18,666 bases of DNA, from positions 1-18,666 of the forward strand of contig CAYMUZ010000100.1 of assembly GCA_964393875.1 (NCBI GenBank). The letters run 5' to 3'. This document shows, in pieces, positions 8,889 through 16,348 of this stretch. The translations under genes were made by a program, and so were the position numbers. Positions within the stretch are counted from its first letter, which is position 1; each line of letters starts with the position of its first letter. Under the pieces are notes generated by a model. The model saw only the letters and a list, made by a program, of their open reading frames with translations, searched no databases and was not told where the DNA came from. Source of the stretch: JAHFHB01 sp964393875. GTDB taxonomy: Bacteria > Omnitrophota > Omnitrophia > Omnitrophales > Aquincolibacteriaceae.

Positions 8889-11800
8889 ATGCACCGCAAA
8901 GCATCAAAAATAGTCCGCCGCTATACGGCATATTTCTGTCTTTCTGCCTTTACAGTATCCTCTCTGGGAATTGCACCTCGTTCTTATGCGGCTGCGGAAA
9001 TTCCTGCCATGGAAACCCGCGCTCATTCCTGGATTGAAAAACTACCCGCAGAACTGGGCAGTGTTGACGAGTTTTCGCCCGGCAATCCGACGGCCCCTTT
9101 TATCATTTATATTCAGGATGCACATGCGAATCCCGATGCGCAGGCCAGCATCCGCGGTCTTTTGGAATGGTTTCAGTCTCAAGAGGATCAAAATAAAAGT
9201 GCGGCCGGAAAACAGGGGATGCTCGTGGCTCTGGAAGGTGCCAAAGATTCTCTTCATCCGGAATATCTCGATATTTTCCCTCAATATCCAAAAGTTAATG
9301 AGAAGATCGCTCAAGACTTGTTCCAGAAAGGGGAATTGACGGGAGCCGAACTCTTTGCCTGGAAACGCTATCAGGAAAACCAGAATCAAAAGCAAGGCGC
9401 GGTGACTTTTCTCGGTGTGGAGGATCCCATCCTCTATCGCGAGGATCTCATGATCTACCGCAGCCTTCTTGAACATCAGAGTGATATTGACGCGCTGTTG
9501 GATCCCGTCAGGAAAAATCTGGAGCTTTCAAAATCCCGGATTTTTTCTCCCGCTCTATTCAATTTTATCCGGGAGCGAGAGCTGCGCAAATACGGCCATT
9601 ACGCCAGCTTGCAAGCCCGCAATGAGGCTGCGACCCAGCTTTTGCCTTACATTGCCTACCTTGCGGCTCAAGTCAAAGAACATCTGGGCATTGATCTTCG
9701 CGACCGTTTTGAGCAGATCCGCTTTCCAAATTTGACGCGCACGCTGGCTCTCGGTGAGATGGGTAAAGGAATTAACCGTGAAGCGGTCTTACGCGAGCAA
9801 AAACAGTTATTGGAACAACTCCGGAAAAAGGCCGCGGGGAACACGGAAAATGAGGCTCTCCGCCATTTTGAAGATTTAAGCAGTGCCGCATCGGCACGCA
9901 AGACGGCCGAGGAAGTCTGGCGTTTGGCGGAAAAGTATGCCGTTCCGGCCGAGCCGTATGCGGATTTATGGAAAAGTACGGGCGAAACAATTTTGCGTAA
10001 GGAGCTTGATTCCGCGCCGCTCTTTGACGAGATGGACCAGCTGGAGAGTCTGCTTGTCCAAGTCCTCGCCCAGAGTCCGAAAGAAAAGCAGCTGATTACG
10101 GTCTTGGATCATTTCAGTCTTGTGGAACGGCTTTTGAATTTAAAGCTCACGGATACGGATTATGCGAAGTTTTTACAGGATGAATCGGCAATCCTGCACT
10201 CCATCTCTAAAAGGACTCTGCTTGCATTGAGTGGGAAATCCAAGCCCGGGACAACTGCAAATCTGCCGGCTGCAGGTCTGCGCCGTTATGCCCAGCGGGC
10301 TCTGGCGTTTTACCGCCTGGCCGGTGCGCGTGACCGTGCCCTGGTGCAAAATACGCTGGCGGCGGCCGCTGACCATCATATGACCGTTTTGATTACGGGT
10401 GGATTTCATTCATCAGGTGTCGCCGCAGAGCTCAAAGCAAAAGGGGCTGGTTATGCGATGGTGCGGCCGCGGATTACTCAGATTGACCGCGATAAACTTT
10501 ATGCCGCAGTCATGCTGGACAAGAATACCGACATTTCTGCTTATTTAAATCCCTTGGAATTTACCAAACAAGAGGCTCTATTTTTAAAATCAATTCTCGA
10601 AGTCGGTGCGCCGCAGCTTGCGAAGGAGTATGGGGTCCTTCCTGTGAAAATAGGCGAAGAGACGGCCCAAGCTATTTCTGTTCACCCGGTCCTTTCTGGA
10701 AAATTATCAGCTCAGGCAGGCACGCTTGCCGGGGGCGGTTTTCTGAATTTAAATCCACAGTCTCAGCCGGATTTGATAGTGCCAGCCGTTTTATCGGTAA
10801 ACCCTGTACAAGCCGCAACGATTGAAAGTACGCTTGAACTGATTGCACCCAGCCGTTTTGCTTTCATGCGGCCCGCAAAGGGGCTGAGTCCTTCGCAAGC
10901 TGCAGCTCGACAACGCCCTATCACTCTCTATTATGAGACAGCAAGGTGGAAAAGTGGAGCCCCGCAAATCTTGCCTGAGCGTTCAGGGGGTGTTCGCCCG
11001 AGCCGCGCCCGTTCGGAAGTGCGTTACGGGGCTCAAATCGATTTCACTCCGCCCAAAATCTGGTTTTCGACCTTTTCACCCACAGAACATTTTGCCAAAC
11101 GTGACCGGAAGTTTTATGCGTTTGTGCCGCCGCCAGGCAAGCTCGCACTTGTTTTGAAGATCGGGGGTAAACATATTTCTGCGAAAATCATGCAAAACGA
11201 CGGCACTTTCATGGATAAAGAAATCTCGGTGAATCCGGTCTATGCAGAACTTCTGGAAATTGATGCGGGCAAAGTCAAACCGAGAGAGTTTGATTCCGCC
11301 CTGAAACATTACGCGGAGATGCAGGGTGTTTCTGTGGAGACGGCGCTGCAGAATTTGGAAGAGATTACGGTCAAGCAGATGGGAACGCAGCTTGAAGAAT
11401 TAATCAACTGGCTCATCACCTCCGGAAAGGCGACGCGTGAGAATGTTGCTGATCTGATTAATTCTCTTGGTGTCACCTCTCACGGACCGCAAAAGCGGGA
11501 TCAGCTCAGCGGCAGCGGAACTTATTTTGAAAATTCGCTTATTTTGCCGTTTGTACGTGGTACGTCCCTGCGCGCACGCCTCGCCGAAGATTTGAATGAT
11601 AGATTTCATGGCAACTCCAAATTAAATAAAGATTATTTTTCTGGGAAAATCCAGGTTCTGGAAGACGTTGTGGCTGCGGGGGCCGGTGAAATTAGTCCTC
11701 ACGGTACGTTTCCTGGATCAGAAAAATTAATGTATGTAAGTTGGGGGTCGCGCATTGCCAGCAGTCTTTACCTCGGTGGTCATATTTTTCCTGATAATGA

Positions 11801-14800
11801 TAATCTGCCCAATGTGGGGGAAATTGGTGACCAAATGGTTTGGTTTCCAGAAACGCGCAGTTATGAATGGGTCGGGGCCTGGACGCATGGCCGGCCTCAT
11901 GGAGGATCCGGAGAATATTTCGCTGATTATCGCAGCGGTAACAGCCATTATAGCTCGGAGAACATGGCCGCTTATTTTGGCAAGGCCAATTTCCGGGATT
12001 TGAAACCGGAAGAAGTGATTCGTGCGGGTTTTGACATGGGCAGGATGCTGGGGGCGTATGTCAAAGCCCTTAACGCACAATATGGCAAAGCGGCCATCCC
12101 GGAAAATATTATTTTGGGATCGGTGGTGCCGGAAGACTTGGGGCTGTATCACCCTTATTTACTAGATGCAATACGCGAAGGCATGCATCTTGAGTTGCAG
12201 CGTGATATCCGGGATGAGTTGGGATACCAGCATGGACTTTTGAGGAAACAGGACCTGCTAATTCCGGCAGGCCTGGATCCGGATAACGAATATGATCACA
12301 GGATAAAATTTCAAAGAATTTTAGCAGAGCGTTTTGGAGCATTTTATGCAGCAAACTATATGCGGGCTCTCGCGGAGCGTGCGTCTAAGAGCGCTGCGCA
12401 GCATACAGCTTTATTGAGTCAGGAAACCCGGAGAAGGCAGTCGACGGATCTGCTTTCCGGCCATACGACCAATCTCAAATTGCGGCGTGATCTTGCTATC
12501 GCAGTGGATCACATCCAACATTACCGCTATGGTGAAGCCTCCAAAGCAGTGCAGGATGCAATCAAATATGTTGAGGCGGAGGGGGATGTCCCTGAAGAAA
12601 GGTTTGTGCCAGATTACCGGAGTGCTTTGCTGATTTTGAACGATTTGCAGCAGGAGATGATGCAGGGTGCGGCAAAACAGGAAGGCCGTATCGCGTTGAC
12701 TTATGACAATTTACCCGTTCATGAGTGGGTGACACCCGATCACTACGATGGGGCCGCTGAGGATTTTAACCGGGAGGCATGGAACGAAACCGTTGAAACT
12801 TGGATAGCTTTCCACAACATGGCCCAGCAGTCACGTGTCATCGAAATCCGTGACCCGAGTGCACCTTCCGTTGCCGCCAAACAAAGCGTACGCCTTCTCT
12901 TGACCGATGGAGGTGAGATTCTAAGGTTGAAAGCCCGTGGTTTGGATGTCATGACAGGACGCTGGGCCGGTCCGCATTTTGTGAAAAGCCGTCAGACTGG
13001 AAAACGCCAGATGCACGTGGGTTATGTCGGTTTTGAAGCACCGCTAAAAGAACTTCTGGATGAGGCTATTTCCAAACGCACTGGAACCAAGAATGCTGAA
13101 GCCCCCAATGTCCTCATTTTTAGCGGCGGCAGCGGTGCTCCGAGTTTGCACGTACCGGAATTACGCAAACTGACCGCCAATGACCCGAATTTTGTCATTT
13201 CTGTGCTCCTGACGAACACTGATGACGGGGGCAGTAGCTGGGACATTGTGGAGGCTCTTGCCAAACACGGCTATGGTATTTATCCGCCGCCGGGTGACAT
13301 CGTCAACGCACTCTTTAACAGCTTTCTTCCGGGGGAAATGCTGGACGGGATTTTGGATGATGCGGGTCGCATTAAAGATGACGAGTTAGGGGAAACTATT
13401 TCTGAGACGGTCGCTACCCGCATTAGGGCAGCGCGCATCAAATACAGGATAGGAGATGGGAACCCTTTGCTTGAGCGTTTCGATGCTTTTGAAGACCAGA
13501 TCCTGAAGTGGATGGCGCTTGTGGATCGGGAATTTTTCAGAGAGGGAGCGGCCATTCTGACCAAGAAAAAAGCCAGTATTCGTAATCTTGTGCTGCTCGG
13601 AGCTTTATTGGACGGGGGTCTCCTTCAGAAACTTCCGCCGCAGGCTCACGAAAATGCGCTTTTTTTGAAGGAGGCTCAGGAAAAATTTCAGAATGTTTTA
13701 GACAATCTCGCACGGCAATTCGGAATTAAGGATGGCCGCGTGGGAGTCTCCAGCTATGAAGAGGCGACACTCTGGGCAAGGTATGAAGAGAATCTGTTGC
13801 TATTCAAAGACTCGACAGGCCAAAATCTGGCTTTTGCAATCAAGGTTGAAAGTGACGGCCGCGTGTATGTACGCAATCCGCTGGTTGAAACTGCGGCTCC
13901 GGTTGTGCTTCAAGACGGTGCCACTCACAAGTTTGATGGCCTTGAAATCGGCAATGACCAAGGACGGGCTTATTTGAAATCCGGCAATGAAAAGTGGATT
14001 GTTGAAGAGTCTACAGACCGTTGGAAGACTCAATTGCACAATCCCGCCACCGGACAGAGAATCGAAATTTTTAATGACGGTTCAGGACGGGCCGTGGAGG
14101 TTGCAAGTAAATTTGAAAAAATATCCCCTAAAGGAGATGCCGAAAAAGCGGAAGCCAAAAAGGGTATTAAAATAGGAAATACCGAGATTTATCTGCGTTC
14201 ACGCCTGATTATTCGGCAGACGAATATCACCGAGACAGCCAATTTTTCAACGATTACCGATTTGGGAGCAGTTCAATTTATTGGTAAACGGTCTCTGCAG
14301 GAGATTAATCCGGACGTGGAAGGCAAGGCGCAGTTCAACAACCCGAGGGCGGTGAAGATGATTGAAGATACCACGGACTTGATTTTGATGGGACCAGGCT
14401 CGTTTCACACGTCCTTGATGCCGCATTTCTTAAGCAAGGGAATTATCGAAGCGCTTTTGAAAAAGAAGGGCCAAACCAAGCGTATATTCGTATTTAATCC
14501 GAATCGTGACAATGAAACGATGGGTATGAGTATTGAGGCGATGATTGCATTCGTTGAAAAAGTCGCTTCCAGAACTCTAAGTACACCGGGCAATCCGGTG
14601 ACAGTGAAGTTTGAAGACTTATTTGACGGCGTGATGATTAACGATGGTTTGGCTCCGTCAGGTGCGCGTTCTGAAGTGCGCCGTGCACTTGCCGGAATAC
14701 CCGAGTTTCCAGCAGGTTTATCCACGGCTGCTTTGCAACAGCAAGCGACCGTTTGGGCGGCAAAACAGCCAGTGTTTGCACATACGCCTACGATTCAGGG

Positions 14801-15593
14801 TGCGTCTTTGACTGCCGGTATTTATTCTCCACGCCGCGAATTGGCAGCGGAGCTTCAAGTGAGTGAACTCGAAGCCCTGACGATTCTGGTCAGAACCTTA
14901 CTGAATCCTTCGCGGGTCAATACGGATCTGAGGGATAAGATTTTGGGCACGGCTAAAATTTCACTGGGTGATATGGCCTTTCTTTTGGAGGGCTTGAGTG
15001 AACAGCCCGTGCAGTTGGAGGGCGTTGTAGGAGATGATGCCTTGGCTAAAAACGGAGGTCCTTTAGCAGAACTCTTAGCGATTTTGGAATTAGCCAGTAA
15101 GGGCCGAGTGAGCGTTTCTTTTGCAGTGACAGATACGGATGGTACACCGGGTGTGAATGTGGATCCGTTTAAACAGCTGTTGCAGGACACTTTTCACCGC
15201 TTCCAGTTGGGTGCGGATACAGCCGGTCAGAATGCACGCTTTCTGCCCGCGCTTGATTCTAGTCCTAAAGCGCTCATCCGTCTCCTGACGCAGCAGATGC
15301 AAGATCCTAGTCACAAGAATGCTGCCAAGGGGCTTTTACACGAAGCGGTTGATTTTCTTAATCAGTTTGGTTTTCAGCATGATGTAACGTTGATTAATCA
15401 GGGACATGTGAATTACGCTGCCGCTTTAATCATTACGGCCGGTTTATTGCGCCAACAGCTTGGCGAAGCTGACTCCAGCATGTCTATCTGGAATCTCGAG
15501 CAAAAACTGCAACGCTACGGCGGTGTCGGCGCTGTGATCGCTCGCGTCGAGGGAATGCTCGCCAATGTACGTCTTATCCTGCAGGCAGCCTAA
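8889..15593 (+). CDS. Giant exported multidomain protein 2: signal peptide + TraB/ChaN-like + ROK-like + CofD/YvcK-like + conserved C-terminal domain
   Basis: The gene encodes 2234 residues from ATG 8889 to TAA 15591-15593. Residues 1-36 form a signal peptide: basic MHRKASKIVRR, a hydrophobic stretch, then SYAAA before EIP, a plausible signal peptidase I site. A TraB/ChaN-like module spans about 60-600, with D77-A-H79, E116 and GGFH 504-507, the histidine/glutamate arrangement of that metal-dependent superfamily. ARSEVR is at 707-712. A ROK-like domain spans about 750-1105: KIGGKHI near 757, SHGP near 864, a retained candidate catalytic D926, and GEIGDQMV from 977. The aspartate of the usual DIGGT motif is K757, and the zinc-site cysteines are absent around HGRPHGGSGEY (1000-1010), so kinase activity is doubtful. 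About 1105-1400 is helix-rich and unrecognised. A CofD/YvcK-like module spans about 1405-1900: GGSG 1413-1416, DDGGSS 1445-1450, PPPGD 1466-1470, GPGSFHTS from 1835. It is longer than the usual 310-330 residues because of a beta-rich insertion. ARSEVR recurs at 1926-1931 before the 303-residue C-terminal domain shared with gene 1. Cellular role unknown. Confidence 0.88.
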   Translation: MHRKASKIVRRYTAYFCLSAFTVSSLGIAPRSYAAAEIPAMETRAHSWIEKLPAELGSVDEFSPGNPTAPFIIYIQDAHANPDAQASIRGLLEWFQSQEDQNKSAAGKQGMLVALEGAKDSLHPEYLDIFPQYPKVNEKIAQDLFQKGELTGAELFAWKRYQENQNQKQGAVTFLGVEDPILYREDLMIYRSLLEHQSDIDALLDPVRKNLELSKSRIFSPALFNFIRERELRKYGHYASLQARNEAATQLLPYIAYLAAQVKEHLGIDLRDRFEQIRFPNLTRTLALGEMGKGINREAVLREQKQLLEQLRKKAAGNTENEALRHFEDLSSAASARKTAEEVWRLAEKYAVPAEPYADLWKSTGETILRKELDSAPLFDEMDQLESLLVQVLAQSPKEKQLITVLDHFSLVERLLNLKLTDTDYAKFLQDESAILHSISKRTLLALSGKSKPGTTANLPAAGLRRYAQRALAFYRLAGARDRALVQNTLAAAADHHMTVLITGGFHSSGVAAELKAKGAGYAMVRPRITQIDRDKLYAAVMLDKNTDISAYLNPLEFTKQEALFLKSILEVGAPQLAKEYGVLPVKIGEETAQAISVHPVLSGKLSAQAGTLAGGGFLNLNPQSQPDLIVPAVLSVNPVQAATIESTLELIAPSRFAFMRPAKGLSPSQAAARQRPITLYYETARWKSGAPQILPERSGGVRPSRARSEVRYGAQIDFTPPKIWFSTFSPTEHFAKRDRKFYAFVPPPGKLALVLKIGGKHISAKIMQNDGTFMDKEISVNPVYAELLEIDAGKVKPREFDSALKHYAEMQGVSVETALQNLEEITVKQMGTQLEELINWLITSGKATRENVADLINSLGVTSHGPQKRDQLSGSGTYFENSLILPFVRGTSLRARLAEDLNDRFHGNSKLNKDYFSGKIQVLEDVVAAGAGEISPHGTFPGSEKLMYVSWGSRIASSLYLGGHIFPDNDNLPNVGEIGDQMVWFPETRSYEWVGAWTHGRPHGGSGEYFADYRSGNSHYSSENMAAYFGKANFRDLKPEEVIRAGFDMGRMLGAYVKALNAQYGKAAIPENIILGSVVPEDLGLYHPYLLDAIREGMHLELQRDIRDELGYQHGLLRKQDLLIPAGLDPDNEYDHRIKFQRILAERFGAFYAANYMRALAERASKSAAQHTALLSQETRRRQSTDLLSGHTTNLKLRRDLAIAVDHIQHYRYGEASKAVQDAIKYVEAEGDVPEERFVPDYRSALLILNDLQQEMMQGAAKQEGRIALTYDNLPVHEWVTPDHYDGAAEDFNREAWNETVETWIAFHNMAQQSRVIEIRDPSAPSVAAKQSVRLLLTDGGEILRLKARGLDVMTGRWAGPHFVKSRQTGKRQMHVGYVGFEAPLKELLDEAISKRTGTKNAEAPNVLIFSGGSGAPSLHVPELRKLTANDPNFVISVLLTNTDDGGSSWDIVEALAKHGYGIYPPPGDIVNALFNSFLPGEMLDGILDDAGRIKDDELGETISETVATRIRAARIKYRIGDGNPLLERFDAFEDQILKWMALVDREFFREGAAILTKKKASIRNLVLLGALLDGGLLQKLPPQAHENALFLKEAQEKFQNVLDNLARQFGIKDGRVGVSSYEEATLWARYEENLLLFKDSTGQNLAFAIKVESDGRVYVRNPLVETAAPVVLQDGATHKFDGLEIGNDQGRAYLKSGNEKWIVEESTDRWKTQLHNPATGQRIEIFNDGSGRAVEVASKFEKISPKGDAEKAEAKKGIKIGNTEIYLRSRLIIRQTNITETANFSTITDLGAVQFIGKRSLQEINPDVEGKAQFNNPRAVKMIEDTTDLILMGPGSFHTSLMPHFLSKGIIEALLKKKGQTKRIFVFNPNRDNETMGMSIEAMIAFVEKVASRTLSTPGNPVTVKFEDLFDGVMINDGLAPSGARSEVRRALAGIPEFPAGLSTAALQQQATVWAAKQPVFAHTPTIQGASLTAGIYSPRRELAAELQVSELEALTILVRTLLNPSRVNTDLRDKILGTAKISLGDMAFLLEGLSEQPVQLEGVVGDDALAKNGGPLAELLAILELASKGRVSVSFAVTDTDGTPGVNVDPFKQLLQDTFHRFQLGADTAGQNARFLPALDSSPKALIRLLTQQMQDPSHKNAAKGLLHEAVDFLNQFGFQHDVTLINQGHVNYAAALIITAGLLRQQLGEADSSMSIWNLEQKLQRYGGVGAVIARVEGMLANVRLILQAA
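14853..15593 (+). repeat. Long direct repeat, copy 2: end of giant gene 2
   Basis: This is the partner of the tract ending gene 1. The identical runs fall at 14971-15007 and 15028-15067. The three extra codons lie in the segment ADSSMSIWN, where copy 1 has ATSIVN. Same-direction copies about 6.9 kb apart could recombine and would then fuse or delete the two giant genes. Confidence 0.85.
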
Positions 15594-15615
15594 TGCTTGC
15601 AGTTGAAACGAAGTA

Positions 15616-15650
15616 GGGACGGTTCTCCATTGCCCAGAGAACCGATGCCC
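15616..15650. repeat. REP-like palindromic hairpin
   Basis: GGTTCTC (15621-15627) pairs perfectly with GAGAACC (15637-15643) around a 9-base loop. A C-G pair extends it (15620/15644), and GGG/CCC (15616-15618/15648-15650) pair beyond a small bulge. The GGGACGGTTCTC sequence resembles dispersed palindromes that I recall from many bacterial genomes, often linked to REP-associated Y1 transposases; none is encoded here. It lies 22 bases after the gene 2 stop, so it could also slow transcription, but no T-tract follows. Confidence 0.5.
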
Positions 15651-15704
15651 TGTCAAAACTTTGAAATTTCTGTAGTTTTCTCTTTCGCCTTTATTCTTTC
15701 CGCT

Positions 15705-15713
15705 TGATATAAT
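15705..15713 (+). promoter_or_regulatory. Extended -10 promoter element before the nitrilase/NadE-like relic
   Basis: TGATATAAT matches an extended -10 (TGnTATAAT) exactly. No good -35 is present at 16 to 18 bases upstream, which is acceptable for this promoter class. The first ATG follows only 5 bases later, so a transcript would be almost leaderless. It may be a surviving promoter of the decayed gene. Confidence 0.45.
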
Positions 15714-15718
15714 CCCGC

Positions 15719-15907
15719 ATGCCTAGAACAAGAGACAAGACACAAGATGTCCGCCAGCCACTTGTTGTGGCGATTGCCCAAATGAGTCCCACCGTAGGGG
15801 ATTTGAGACTAGACGGTCGCCGAAATATCACAACGCCATGGCCTGGATTCAGGGCTGGGCGGGAAGATCCGCGAGGTTTAGCGCAAAATGCGGCTGCCTA
15901 CGGATGA
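15719..15907 (+). pseudogene. Relic of the start of a nitrilase-fold / glutamine-dependent NAD synthetase-like gene
   Basis: From ATG 15719 to TGA 15905-15907 the frame encodes 62 residues. Its central part, LVVAIAQMSPTVGDLRLDGRRNI, closely follows the N-terminal strand and PTVGD turn of the carbon-nitrogen hydrolase (nitrilase) domain of NadE-type NAD synthetases (typically IALAQINPTVGD...). Similarity ends after about residue 45. A different frame then reads NAMAWIQGWAGR, which could continue the first helix after an indel. The expected catalytic E, K and C motifs are absent, as is the synthetase domain, so this is a remnant. It sits downstream of giant gene 2, as the shorter relic does downstream of giant gene 1. 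The NadE identification is family-level inference. Confidence 0.5.
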
Positions 15908-16128
15908 TGTTTTCCTCGAAAGTATTTTCTTCAGCTCCGCGCAAAAACAGCGGTTGTTTCCAATGCAAGGTTTGAAAATAGGCCAGGCAATGGGAGAATT
16001 TTTGCCGAAGCCGGTTTTTGATCGCTGCGCTGGCGCGTAATAAAATCCCGGAGTTGGCCTATTTGTCCTATAGTACATAAGCCGAGTTTTTTCTGAAAGT
16101 GCGCATCGAGATAAGAGATAAAAAAGGA
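15908..16128. other. Spacer with no recognisable gene
   Basis: About 220 bases with only short open frames on either strand, none with a recognised motif. A 50-codon frame at 15888-16040 (+) has a GAGG sequence 11 bases upstream but resembles nothing I know. A TATAGT at 16069-16074 could be a -10 box for the small gene that follows, but it lacks a partner -35. The segment is probably decayed DNA continuing the upstream relic. Confidence 0.4.
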
Positions 16129-16141
16129 AAGGAGTCATTCA

Positions 16142-16198
16142 ATGGGAGATAAAAGCAAGGGAAGAAAAGAGAAAAAAAAACCGAAAAAGAAAAAATAA
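16142..16198 (+). CDS. Very small lysine-rich peptide (18 residues)
   Basis: ATG 16142 to TAA 16196-16198 encodes MGDKSKGRKEKKKPKKKK. A strong AGGAG (16130-16134) lies 7 bases before the ATG, and a GC-rich hairpin follows 8 bases after the stop, so the frame has the layout of a complete small gene. Thirteen of the 18 residues are K or R, giving a highly basic, probably disordered peptide that might bind nucleic acid or ribosomes. I recall short MGDKS-starting lysine-rich proteins of unknown function in other bacteria, but this is a memory of similarity and not a search result. Poly-A DNA could produce such a peptide by chance. The ribosome binding site and the non-lysine MGDKS start argue against that. 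Confidence 0.6.
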   Translation: MGDKSKGRKEKKKPKKKK

Positions 16199-16205
16199 CT
16201 ATACC

Positions 16206-16227
16206 CCGGGGGCTTCACCGCCCCTGG
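16206..16227 (+). terminator. GC-rich hairpin after the lysine-rich peptide gene
   Basis: CCGGGGGC (16206-16213) pairs with GCCCCTGG (16220-16227) over 8 bp, with one G-U pair and a 6-base loop. Only a broken T-run (TTCCCTTTG) follows, so it is an imperfect intrinsic terminator. Its position 8 bases after the stop supports the small gene as a separate unit. Confidence 0.5.
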
Positions 16228-16283
16228 TTCCCTTTGAAATTTGACGTCTCTGCGTCTGAATAACCGCTAATCACGCCTCAGGT

Positions 16284-16315
16284 AGAGTCAACGCGCTTTG
16301 ACTCTTGGCTTTTTT
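16284..16315 (+). terminator. Intrinsic terminator-like hairpin upstream of uup
   Basis: AGAGTCAA (16284-16291) and TTGACTCT (16298-16305) form a perfect 8-bp stem with a 6-base loop. A run of six T residues follows at 16310-16315. This is the best terminator structure in the window. It lies 33 bases before the uup start, so it may end transcription from upstream. It could also act as an attenuator if uup transcripts start further left. Confidence 0.6.
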
Positions 16316-16325
16316 GCACTTTAAC
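16298..16325 (+). promoter_or_regulatory. Candidate uup promoter overlapping the terminator
   Basis: TTGACT (16298-16303, 5 of 6 matches to TTGACA) and TTTAAC (16320-16325, 4 of 6 matches to TATAAT) are separated by 16 bases. Transcription would start near 16332, giving a short leader. The -35 box would be the right arm of the terminator hairpin. This is a weak match. Confidence 0.25.
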
Positions 16326-16348
16326 CGATTCGAAAAAAAGGGGTTCAC

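Noticed and set aside
15888..16040. 50-codon plus-strand open frame starting MRLPTDDVFLES
   Set aside because: It has only a GAGG at 11 bases, no recognisable family and lies in decayed spacer DNA. It could be a fragment of an old gene but cannot be supported.
15878..16138. 86-codon minus-strand open frame in the spacer after giant gene 2
   Set aside because: There is no ribosome binding site of note, no conserved motif and atypical composition; it is most likely chance.
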